Shown: one piece after another, positions 44,261-51,813 of the stretch
How positions within the stretch are numbered: position 1 is the first letter of the stretch
How the letters are laid out: the number at the start of each line of letters is the position of its first letter
DNA from: Streptomyces sp. WAC 04229
GTDB lineage: Bacteria > Actinomycetota > Actinomycetes > Streptomycetales > Streptomycetaceae
DNA length: 64,000 nucleotides
Direction: 5' to 3'
Assembly (NCBI RefSeq): GCF_003947455.1
Contig: NZ_QHJH01000008.1
Coordinates: forward strand, 42,220 to 106,219
Made by a program: the position numbers and the translations under genes
Notes under the pieces: generated by a model
What the model was told of the DNA's origin: nothing
Seen by the model: the letters and a program-made list of their open reading frames with translations, nothing else
Database searches by the model: none

Positions 44261-45637
44261 TTGCGAACGTGGCGCACCACCTTGAAACTGGCCGCGGCAA
44301 CACTGGCCGTCGTCGTCGCGAGCACCGGCGCGACAGCGGCGGCAACGCCGAAGGCTCCGCAGGCCGAGGCCGGGACACCGGCTGTGGAGGGGCCGGTACC
44401 CGGGACCGTGCCGGGTGATCCGAAAGCGCCGGACGCGGCGGGCACCTATCCCTGGCTGTCCGCGCCCGGGCTGGCCGAAGCAGGCTACGTCGAGCAGGAG
44501 TTCTTCCTCTCCGGCCGGGCGGACGCCTACAGCCCGACCGGTGCACGGCTCGCCGAGGACGTGCCGTACACCACGCGCGTCGTGATACGGAGGCCCGCCC
44601 ACCCGGCGCGGTTCGACGGCACGGTCCTGACGGAGTGGCAGAACGTCAGCGGCGGCTACGACCTGGACGCCCTGTGGGCACCCGACCAGATCACGCGCGC
44701 CGGGCAGGTCTGGGTCGGGGTGTCCGCGCAGCGCGTCGGCGTGGACCAGCTCAGGTCCTGGAGCCCTGCCCGCTACGGCGGCCTCGACGTGACCGGAGGC
44801 GGGCGGTTCACGGCCGACGAACTGTCCTACGACGTGTACGCGCAGGCCGCCAGGGCCCTGCGCACGGGGACCGGAGGGCTGCTGGGCCCCCTCCGCGCGA
44901 AGACGATCCTCGGGATCGGCGCCTCGCAGTCGGCGGGCCGGATGACGGTGTACTACGACCACGTGCTCCCGCAGACGGAGCCGGTCTTCGACGGCTACGG
45001 CTTCATCGTGGGCCAGGCCCCCGCTCGCGAGGGCGACGAACCCGTCTTCCACGTGCTCTCGGAGACCGATGTGCGCACGCCGGTCCGACGCCCCGACGAC
45101 GACCACTACCGGCGCTGGGAGGTGGCCGGCGCCGCGCACTCCGGCCGCTTCGGACAGGCATCCCGAGAACCGCTGCTCACCCGCGACCTCGGTGCCGCAC
45201 CGGAGTTCGCCTGCGACCGTCCGCCGTTCAGCGAGGTGCCCCTGCATCATGTGATCGCCGCCGCCTACAGCCACCTCGAGCGGTGGGTGGAGCGGAAGGT
45301 GCTCCCGCCGTCGGCACCGGGGCTGCGGTTCTCCGCGGACGGCACCAAGGCCCGCGACGCCCACGGACTCGCCCTCGGCGGAATCAGGCTGTCCCAGGTG
45401 GAGGTCCCGAGGGCGCTGAACACCGGGGACAACACGGGGGAGACCTTCTGCGTGCTGTTCGGAACGCATGTGCCGTTCACCGCCGCGCAACTGGACCGCC
45501 TGTACCCCACCCACGCGGGCTACGTCGCCCGGGTCGTCGACGCCGACGTCCGCGCCGTACGGCACGGCCATCTGCTGCCTGCCGACGCACGCGCCAATCT
45601 GCGAGACGCGCTGTCCTCGAAGGCGGACCTGAATTGA
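44261..45637 (+). CDS. Secreted alpha/beta hydrolase-domain protein (Abhydrolase_10-like)
   Basis: 458 residues from TTG 44261 (GGAAAGGGG site); a GTG at 44243 is possible. The signal peptide is TLKLAAATLAVVVASTGATAAA. The mature protein opens with VEGPVPGTVPGDPKAPD and contains YTTRVVIRRPAHPARFDGTVLTEWQNVSGG, a family hallmark. The probable nucleophile elbow is GIGASQSAGRM, and HVLSETDVRTP and GAAHSGRFG could supply Asp and His. The substrate is unknown; family members are often annotated as esterases or ketoacid-type hydrolases. It stands alone between the divergent cutinase-like gene and a bidirectional terminator, and may cooperate with the cutinase in ester breakdown, which is only a positional guess. 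Confidence 0.8.
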   Translation: MRTWRTTLKLAAATLAVVVASTGATAAATPKAPQAEAGTPAVEGPVPGTVPGDPKAPDAAGTYPWLSAPGLAEAGYVEQEFFLSGRADAYSPTGARLAEDVPYTTRVVIRRPAHPARFDGTVLTEWQNVSGGYDLDALWAPDQITRAGQVWVGVSAQRVGVDQLRSWSPARYGGLDVTGGGRFTADELSYDVYAQAARALRTGTGGLLGPLRAKTILGIGASQSAGRMTVYYDHVLPQTEPVFDGYGFIVGQAPAREGDEPVFHVLSETDVRTPVRRPDDDHYRRWEVAGAAHSGRFGQASREPLLTRDLGAAPEFACDRPPFSEVPLHHVIAAAYSHLERWVERKVLPPSAPGLRFSADGTKARDAHGLALGGIRLSQVEVPRALNTGDNTGETFCVLFGTHVPFTAAQLDRLYPTHAGYVARVVDADVRAVRHGHLLPADARANLRDALSSKADLN

Positions 45638-45642
45638 GGTGC

Positions 45643-45672
45643 GCGGCGGGGGCGCGGCCCGGCCCCCGCCGC
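45643..45672. terminator. Bidirectional terminator
   Basis: GCGGCGGGGGC (45643-45653) pairs perfectly with GCCCCCGCCGC (45662-45672) around 8 bases, between the convergent hydrolase and DUF1330 genes. Confidence 0.8.
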
Positions 45673-45694
45673 GGTACGCGGCATGACGCGGGGC

Positions 45695-46072
45695 TCAGCG
45701 TGGCCGCCGGCCCTCCCAGGGCACGGTCGGCTGGAGCACGGCCTCGGCGAGGGCGCCGCTCCGCAGCGCGGTCACCTCCTGGTATCCGGGGTCGGCCACC
45801 ATGCGGCCGAATGCCTCCCGGCTCGGGTAGCGAACGAGCAGTACGGCGTCCCACGCCTGGCCGTCCTCGGCGACCAGGGGGGTGCCGCCGTCCCCGGCAT
45901 ACAACAGTTCGCCGCCGTACCGGTGCAGGAACTCGGCCGCGCGCCGGGAGTAGTCGGCGTACGAAGCCCGTCCGCCGGGAGCGAAGCGCAACAGGTTCAG
46001 CATGACAAAGGGCCCGTCCGGGGTGTGCGCGCCCAGTCCGGCGAGCGCCGCGCCCGTGGGATCGACGGCCAT
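45695..46072 (-). CDS. DUF1330 family protein
   Basis: 125 residues from ATG 46072 with a perfect AAGGAGG site. The ferredoxin-like dimeric alpha/beta-barrel sequence includes PFVMLNLLRFAPGGRASYADYSRRA and WDAVLLVRYPSREAFGRMVADPGYQEV, typical of DUF1330/YciI-like proteins. Members are small cytosolic proteins with mostly unknown substrates. It is the last gene of block B before the decayed DNA leading to repeat copy 3. Confidence 0.85.
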   Translation of the reverse strand: MAVDPTGAALAGLGAHTPDGPFVMLNLLRFAPGGRASYADYSRRAAEFLHRYGGELLYAGDGGTPLVAEDGQAWDAVLLVRYPSREAFGRMVADPGYQEVTALRSGALAEAVLQPTVPWEGRRPR

Positions 46073-46730
46073 AGCGGCCTCCTTTTCGTCTGGTCCGGCC
46101 CGTGACGGCCGGCGGGACGCCCGAAGCTTAGGGGCAATCCGGCGCGGGATACCATCCAGTCGGTACGTCTTGCTCTGAGCGGTGCCATCGCAATCAGCAA
46201 GCTTGCGGAGACACCACCCGCATTCGGGGAGTGCGCCCAGAGCATGGCGCGGTCGCCTGCCGACCCGGCCAGGGCGACAACAATGCCGCCCATGTGGCAA
46301 CTGGCCAGCGTCGGCTCACCAACGGCCGGGCTCGAAAAGCAGGTTGCAAAGGGCAGCAGTGTTGCTCACCCGCGCTCAGGCGTATTCGCTCACCCGCACG
46401 GAGAACCTGCTGGACCTCCCTCCTGACCGGACTTCGCCGCCGACCGGGGTGCAGTGGAGTCACGGGCTTCGTTCCCGAGGCCGCGTCCGCAGCAGGACTC
46501 GCGGTACTCCTGTCGCTCGCGGCGGTCATCGCCTTGTTTCCCCGGCCTGCCATCGCGGAGCAACGGGGATGAGTGTGCACCCGCTCGTCGTTCGGGTCAC
46601 CCGTACCGTTTCACGGTCGTCCGCACCGGCACGCGCCCGTGCGCATGCTGAGCGCTCCGCTGCACCAAGAGGCGTGATTGCCACGGGCGTATGATCACCG
46701 AGGTCGAATTGACGTACGGCTGTGACGCTC
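46073..46730. other. Decayed stretch without an intact gene
   Basis: About 660 bases. One plus-strand frame ends in a hydrophobic segment (AGLAVLLSLAAVIALFPRP, near 46480-46572) that could be the last helix of a lost transporter. Nothing else is recognisable. Confidence 0.35.
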
Positions 46731-47167
46731 GTTTGACGCTCTGGGTGCCCGCCGGTCCTCAAGCCGGACTCGGAAGACTCCCTGACCTGGCACTTTACCG
46801 GCAGCGTCCAGGCCGACATCTTTTCGATGACGCATCATGTGGAGTGCGTGGCGATTCTGGAGCCTGCAGGCAAGGGGTCCTGACCTGCGCTTTTGTCGTC
46901 CGGGTGGGTTGCTCGACCTGTTTCCCCATGAGTAACGCTTTGAGCGGGGGATTGATCCTCGCACCATGCTGACCTGCGGTTCCGTGAGCGAGGTGCTGCA
47001 TGGGTGACGCACGGAGAGGGGCGTTCGGAGAATCTTGACGCTCGGACGACGCCCGGAGCGGAAGTCGCTTCTGGACCTCCGCCCATAGCTGCGAGACACC
47101 ATCTCCGACTGCGCGATGCCAGGAATGGATTGCCAAGCGTCTGGCGGTCTGGTTCCCCGTTTCCTGA
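46731..47167 (+). repeat. Repeat copy 3: methyltransferase tail with collapsed toxin-antitoxin module
   Basis: 46731-46825 matches the left extension of copy 2. At 46827 the codons MTHHVECVAILEPAGKGS and a stop repeat the RNA methyltransferase C-terminus again. The spacer follows (CGAGGTGCTGCA..., GGGGCGTTCGGAGAATCTTG at 47018) to about 47060. Then the antitoxin and most of doc are gone, and the homology resumes at 47129 with the last 12 codons of doc. Confidence 0.85.
47129..47167 (+). pseudogene. Remnant of a third doc gene (last 12 codons)
   Basis: The frame IAKRLAVWFPVS followed by TGA equals the end of Doc module 2 (IAKRLSAWFPVS) with two changes. It proves that copy 3 once carried a full RHH-Doc module. 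The operator and antitoxin are deleted. Confidence 0.85.
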
Positions 47168-47170
47168 CGT

Positions 47171-47204
47171 TCGTGGGCAGGGCACGCGCGTGCCCTGCCC
47201 ACGA
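47171..47204 (+). terminator. 34-bp perfect palindrome after the doc remnant
   Basis: The 17-base arms are exact reverse complements centred between 47187 and 47188. The position relative to the doc stop equals that of the terminator at 29347. Confidence 0.8.
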
Positions 47205-47566
47205 GCTTTCGAACGCCACCCCCACATGGCCGCATTGGCTGGTTCGGGAGTATCGGGCTGTGCCAATCAAAGGGCTTCGACGCGCCGCACTGGGGCCTCT
47301 GCCACGGCGTCTCGTACCCGGCTCTGTCGCGATCGACGCCTCCTGGGCCAACCGGGGGGGACCTGGGTCGACGGACACCTCCTGCCGATTCCCGCCCCGT
47401 CGCTCGACGCAATGCCGACGATGACGGCGACCTCGCCGGATGGGTTCCGGGGTGCCGTGAGCATCGGGCGTCGCGTAGCTCTACGCGGCTGCCGCGGGGC
47501 GGTCAACTCGCGTTGCCACGGCACCCGTATCATCCGAGCCGGGCAGGTGCCCTCGCTGCGCCGGCA
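47205..47566. other. Gap without a supported gene
   Basis: About 360 bases between repeat copy 3 and the end of the conflict-system operon. No motif or ribosome site was found in any frame. Confidence 0.45.
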
Positions 47567-48016
47567 CTACTGGCGATCCGTGGGATCGACGTGATCCACG
47601 TGGAAGGTCAGCCCAGTAACGGTGCCCGACTGGACGACGGGGCCGTGCTGGACTCCACCGCTGATGCGGTTGTCCACCGTGCGCCGGCTGTCTGCCGCGG
47701 ACGCCGAGAGTTGTAGTAACGAGGTCAGCAGAGTACGCAGGGCCTCACCGCTGCCGTCATCGGCTTCCGCGAGTCGGCGCAGACGGCCACCGTATCGTCG
47801 GCTGATCTCGCGGGCGGTCCGTTCACGTTCCGTGGCGTCAGCGGCGAGGAGCAGGTTCCTCGCGTCCTGCAGGTCGTCGAACGTGCCGGGGTCCGCGCCT
47901 GTGCGGGTCAGGTACCGCCCGACAAGTCCCCGGGCGTGTGTCCAGGCATCGGTGACCATGAGAGAGACCAGTGTGGTGGCACCCGACGCCGCGAGTACGG
48001 CCAGTTCGCTGTCCAT
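47567..48016 (-). CDS. Small helical protein, last gene of the TIR-NTPase operon
   Basis: 149 residues from ATG 48016 (TAGGAGAAG upstream), 10 bases after the membrane-protein gene. N-terminal residues 4-22 are hydrophobic (ELAVLAASGATTLVSLMVT); then come charged helices (FDDLQDARNLLLAADATERE). The C-terminus is a short glycine/valine stretch, NRISGGVQHGPVVQSGTVTG. This family is frequent in Streptomyces beside predicted conflict systems but has no assigned function. The glycine-valine stretch resembles motifs in the TIR and NTPase proteins of the same operon and may be the surface through which they associate. Confidence 0.7.
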   Translation of the reverse strand: MDSELAVLAASGATTLVSLMVTDAWTHARGLVGRYLTRTGADPGTFDDLQDARNLLLAADATERERTAREISRRYGGRLRRLAEADDGSGEALRTLLTSLLQLSASAADSRRTVDNRISGGVQHGPVVQSGTVTGLTFHVDHVDPTDRQ

Positions 48017-48026
48017 ATGTCTTCTC

Positions 48027-49094
48027 CTAGGTAAGGGGAGAGCCGGAGGCGGGTGCCTCGTCGTCGTCCGGGGTGAGGGACGCCGGCGGATCGAAGTGGC
48101 GCTGGATCTCCTCGGCGGTCTCGTGGCGGTTCTGCTCCTTGATGAGGCCGGCGATCTGTGCGGCGAGCATCGGACGGCGTACATCACCGTCGGTGAAACC
48201 GATGCTGTTCAGGAAGTCGGAGAGATGCATCGTGGCCGTCTCCCGTCCCTGCGGCGCTGAGGGAGGCTCCGCCCTGGGAAAGTCCGACGTCGTCGGCTCG
48301 CCGGCCTGCTGAGAGATCAGTTCCCGAAGCCGTTCGGGAATGTCGGTGTCGTTGGCCGCCGAGGTGAGCTGAGCGAGCAGGGCCAGGTCGTGCACCGTAT
48401 GTTCCACGTGTTCGTCGTTCTTGGTGAGCCACCAGACCACGGCGCTGCCGGTGTTTTTGAGGACGTCCTCGCCCAGGTACCGGCGCCTGCTCTGTTCGTA
48501 CTTGCGCTGGTGCACCCAGACTTCCTCGTCCTTGCGTACGTCGGCGAGTTTGTCGAGGCGTTCCTGGTCCTGTTCCGCCAGGACGAGCTGGATGTTCTCC
48601 GCCATCGCCTGGAGGTGCCCGGTGGGCTCGGGCAGCATCCGGCTGAGGGCGCCGGACAGTTCCTGCTCGACGAGCGAGGCCCGGACTGGTTCTCGTTGCT
48701 CGGTGATGGCGCGGGCCCGCTTCAGGACCGCGTCGACGGCGAGACCCGCCGGGTTGAGAACGGGGCCCCTCACGGAAGCGTCGGCGAGGTACCAACGCAC
48801 GGTCGCAGAGAAGACGAAGTCGTAGTCGGCCCACTTGCTGGGCAGCACGACCCGGCTGACACGGTGTTCCGTGCGTTCCACGGGGGCGGCCGTGAGCTGT
48901 TCCTCGAAAGCCACCGGTACTGTGCCGCGGCGTATCGCGGCGATCCGGAAGACGACTGCGGGGACGACGAGCAGCAGCACTGCCAGCAGTGGCCAAGTCC
49001 ATACCGGCCACCGCTGAGTCAGACCGACGATGCTCAGCAGGAGGCCGCTCAGAACGGTGAGGAAGACGGTTGTGGTTTTCCGTGCGGTGGTCAT
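48027..49094 (-). CDS. Two-TM membrane protein of the TIR-NTPase operon
   Basis: 355 residues, ATG overlapping the NTPase stop (ATGA, 49091-49094). Two membrane helices lie at about 9-26 and 32-53. A cytosolic domain of about 300 residues follows, with a beta-rich start (LPSKWADYDFVFSATVRWYL) and long helices (LVEQELSGALSRMLPEPTG, RLDKLADVRKDEEVWVHQRK). The shape, membrane hairpin then beta domain then coiled coil, recalls SPFH/band-7 proteins, but I cannot confirm that. The acidic tail ends DDDEAPASGSPLT. It is probably the membrane anchor or effector of the system. Confidence 0.75.
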   Translation of the reverse strand: MTTARKTTTVFLTVLSGLLLSIVGLTQRWPVWTWPLLAVLLLVVPAVVFRIAAIRRGTVPVAFEEQLTAAPVERTEHRVSRVVLPSKWADYDFVFSATVRWYLADASVRGPVLNPAGLAVDAVLKRARAITEQREPVRASLVEQELSGALSRMLPEPTGHLQAMAENIQLVLAEQDQERLDKLADVRKDEEVWVHQRKYEQSRRRYLGEDVLKNTGSAVVWWLTKNDEHVEHTVHDLALLAQLTSAANDTDIPERLRELISQQAGEPTTSDFPRAEPPSAPQGRETATMHLSDFLNSIGFTDGDVRRPMLAAQIAGLIKEQNRHETAEEIQRHFDPPASLTPDDDEAPASGSPLT

Positions 49095-51079
49095 GGTCGA
49101 GTCCCCCCGGGTGAGGTCGTCGGCGGTGTGGCCGGAGCGGTGCCTTGAGCCGCGCTGATCTTGCGGAGCAGCAGACCGGTGATCTCCGCGGCCCGCGCCG
49201 CATCTCCCGGGCCGGTGCGCTCGGCGTCTCGGGCGCACGCGTACAGCAGAGCAAAGACCTTGCCCCGTTTCTCTGTGCACCGCTGTGCCGCGCTGACGAG
49301 GAGGTCGAGCAGGAGCCCGCCGTGCGGTCCGGCGTCGGCGGCCGCCCAGTGAAACCAACGGCGTACTTCGGCCTGCCACTGCGGAGGCGGCAGTTCGGCC
49401 AGCACTGCGTGCCAACAGGTCGTCAGGGAGCCCTGTGCGCCCGGTTCGTCGACCAGCGTGTGCGAGGTGCCGGTGTGCTGCGTCAACAGTCCGGGGTCGC
49501 TGGCCTGGAGGAAGATCCCGAGATTGGCGGGTGAGAAGTCGGAATGGGCGAGACGGTCGATCAGCACGCGGTGCAGTCGGCGGCTGCGCGCCACCAGCTC
49601 GCACAGCGCCTGCCGGGCACGCGTCGTGCCGCGCTCGCGCCGGGCCAGATGGTAGAGCCTGACCAGGGCTTGATCGGGATGACTGGTCGCGAGGACGTCG
49701 GCACAGACGCGGACCAGCACCTGCGCGAGCTCCCCCTTCAGGCTCCGTTTGGCGCACCACTGGTAGATCTGCTCACGGAAGGCTCTGGCGTGCACCGGGT
49801 CCGCCAACCCGCAGGTGAGCGCATGAACGGCCGCTTCCAGGCGAGGGCGGCTCGTCCCACCGGTGCTCCAGCCTTCGATGAGGGTCCCCAGCCCGTCCGC
49901 ACGTCCGGTCCGCAGATATTCACCGGCCACTCGTTCCACCAGGCCGTCGCGTACGACGGGGACGACGTGCGGGTCGTTCAGCTCCACCACGCTCGCGGCC
50001 CAGGTGCCGAGGTGAGGGCGGAGATCGGGCATGTGGTCCCAGAAATGGGCACGAACGGCGGAGTCGAAGTCCAGCCTCTCGAACCGGACCTGTCCGTTGA
50101 GGGTGGCAGTGGCCGAGATCTCATGGAGTCGCTCGGCGAGGTCCCGGTGCTGCAGCGGCGAGTCGCCCTCCGACGGAGGCCCGAGGGCGCTCAGCAGTTG
50201 CTCGGCCGCGCGGTGAACGACATCGGCGTGCGCCCCGTGCAGCATGGACACCGCGATCATCAGGGCCCGTTGGGGCGCCTCCCGTAGCTTGGTGACGAGC
50301 GCGGCGGCCTCTCGTCGGCCGTCGTTTCGCGCTCGCCGGGCCGCCTCACACCACTGACCGAATCCGTCTCCGGGCTGACCGGCCTCGCGTGCTCGGCGCA
50401 CCAGGTCGGCGAATTCCGCGATCTCCCGCATCGGCCTGTTCGCCGTCAGGAACCCGGTGACGGTGCCATCCGGCCGGAGATACTGCTCAGGCGGCACACC
50501 GTGCAGGCGCAGATGCCGCCGCAGAACGCCGATTCCGGGTGGCTGTTCGAGTTCCACACGGCAGTACTGGAGGTCCGGGTCGAGAATGCCGCGGGTCGGC
50601 ATGACCACGACCAGGTGAGCCCGCTGCTCGTGCACGGCCTTGCGCAGCGCCGGGAGGTCGGCCTGGGCCGCGGCCCAGCGGCGGTCGTCCGCGGCGGACA
50701 GATCCAGCAGCAACTGATCACCGGTCCCGACCAGAGCGGGGTCCTGGAGGGCCAGCTCCTCCTCCTCACCGGGCAGGAGTTCGTGGAAGACACCACTGTC
50801 CCGGTGATGTTCGTGCAGCAGTACACGGGCCGTAGCCGACCGGCCGATGCCCGGGGCACCGTCCAGGATGACGGTGCCGGTGTCGGCGAGTACGGCACGA
50901 GCCTCACCCATGCGCGGCGGAGCGACCAGTACGTAGCGCAGTCGGTGGAGTTGGTCCTCGGCGATGCGGCGGAACGCCGGCTTGTCCGAGTCCTGCAGTT
51001 GCGTTCCGATGTAGACGTCGCCGGGGCCCGTGACCGTGACGCCCGAGTCCCGGACCCAGGTACTGGTCTGCTGGCTCAC
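49091..51079 (-). CDS. P-loop NTPase-like protein of the TIR operon (altered Walker A)
   Basis: 662 residues, ATG overlapping the TIR stop (ATGA). The N-terminus carries a glycine-valine motif (DSGVTVTGPGDVYIG, 11-25). GAPGIGRS at 74-81 occupies the Walker A position with Arg in place of the usual Lys; a Walker B-like LLLDLSAADD is at about 123-132. The rest, to residue 650, is helical with repeated ALAxx-type helices, consistent with the superstructure repeats of STAND or AAA-like NTPases. It would act as regulator or sensor of the TIR protein. No family name can be assigned confidently. The altered P-loop suggests weak or absent hydrolysis. Confidence 0.7.
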   Translation of the reverse strand: MSQQTSTWVRDSGVTVTGPGDVYIGTQLQDSDKPAFRRIAEDQLHRLRYVLVAPPRMGEARAVLADTGTVILDGAPGIGRSATARVLLHEHHRDSGVFHELLPGEEEELALQDPALVGTGDQLLLDLSAADDRRWAAAQADLPALRKAVHEQRAHLVVVMPTRGILDPDLQYCRVELEQPPGIGVLRRHLRLHGVPPEQYLRPDGTVTGFLTANRPMREIAEFADLVRRAREAGQPGDGFGQWCEAARRARNDGRREAAALVTKLREAPQRALMIAVSMLHGAHADVVHRAAEQLLSALGPPSEGDSPLQHRDLAERLHEISATATLNGQVRFERLDFDSAVRAHFWDHMPDLRPHLGTWAASVVELNDPHVVPVVRDGLVERVAGEYLRTGRADGLGTLIEGWSTGGTSRPRLEAAVHALTCGLADPVHARAFREQIYQWCAKRSLKGELAQVLVRVCADVLATSHPDQALVRLYHLARRERGTTRARQALCELVARSRRLHRVLIDRLAHSDFSPANLGIFLQASDPGLLTQHTGTSHTLVDEPGAQGSLTTCWHAVLAELPPPQWQAEVRRWFHWAAADAGPHGGLLLDLLVSAAQRCTEKRGKVFALLYACARDAERTGPGDAARAAEITGLLLRKISAAQGTAPATPPTTSPGGTRP

Positions 51080-51813
51080 CGGTCCTCGTCCTCGCGTCCG
51101 CCCCGTTCACCGAACCGGTGCTGGACGGCGCCGTGGTGGTCACCCTCGGAGTACGTCATCCCGTCTCCACCCGAGACATGACGTGAATGCGAGTAGATGT
51201 TGCCGTTCCCGGTGTGAACAGGACCGTGGGTGCCCTTGACCACCGTGCCGACGTCACCGCTGAAGTCACGGCTCTGTACGGCTGTACCGTTCACGGTCCC
51301 GATGGAATTGGTAACGCTGCCCGGCGCGGGCGTCCCCGTCTCTGTCCCGGACCGGTCTTCAAGGCCGGGAACCAGGTCGGCCATCAGGTCACCGATGCGC
51401 GCGACACACACCTCGGTGTCACCGGAGTCGAACGCGATGGACTGGAGATCGGCGAGCCGCTGCAACGCGTGCGGCAGATCAGCCTTACTCAGCCGACTGG
51501 TTTTGCGTCCGTCCAGGACAGGGACCACCGGAACCTCGCACTCGAAAGCCTCCTCGATCTCCTTGCGCACCCAGTCCTCGGGATCCTCCAACCGGGTACG
51601 GAAGTTCGTCCAGTCCGGACCGATGATGGCCAGGAGTACGGAACTGCGCCGTACCGCGGCCAACAGCCGTTCGGGCCAGCTTTCACCGGGGACGATGGAT
51701 TGTGACGCGTGGAACGCGTGTCCCGGACCGAAGCGGTGCGACAGTCCTTGACGCAGTAGAGCCGCGGTCTTCTCTCCGTCTCCTGTGCGGTAGTTGATGA
51801 AAATCTCGCTCAT
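51076..51813 (-). CDS. TIR-domain protein with glycine/valine-rich C-terminus
   Basis: 245 residues, start overlapping the regulator stop (ATGA). The N-terminal TIR domain (1-135) shows IFINYRTGDGEKTAALL, IVPGESWPERLLAAVRRSSVLLAIIGPDW and WVRKEIEEAFECEVPVVPVLD; Glu85 in WVRKE is the candidate NAD+-cleaving residue. Residues 150-235 form strand-like repeats (SIGTVNGTAVQSRDFSGDVG, TVVKGTHGPVHTGNGNIYSH). Bacterial TIR proteins cleave NAD+ or make cyclic ADP-ribose signals during phage defence or act in assemblies. Here it is followed by the NTPase and membrane protein in one operon. Confidence 0.85.
   Translation of the reverse strand: MSEIFINYRTGDGEKTAALLRQGLSHRFGPGHAFHASQSIVPGESWPERLLAAVRRSSVLLAIIGPDWTNFRTRLEDPEDWVRKEIEEAFECEVPVVPVLDGRKTSRLSKADLPHALQRLADLQSIAFDSGDTEVCVARIGDLMADLVPGLEDRSGTETGTPAPGSVTNSIGTVNGTAVQSRDFSGDVGTVVKGTHGPVHTGNGNIYSHSRHVSGGDGMTYSEGDHHGAVQHRFGERGGREDEDR

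Noticed and set aside
46194..46580. A 128-codon minus-strand gene in the gap before repeat copy 3
   Set aside because: No start signal and arginine/proline-rich shadow-like composition; treated as decayed DNA.
51076..51813. Thoeris or CBASS defence system
   Set aside because: A TIR protein is present, but there is no ThsA-like SIR2/SLOG partner, cyclase or CapV-type effector nearby.
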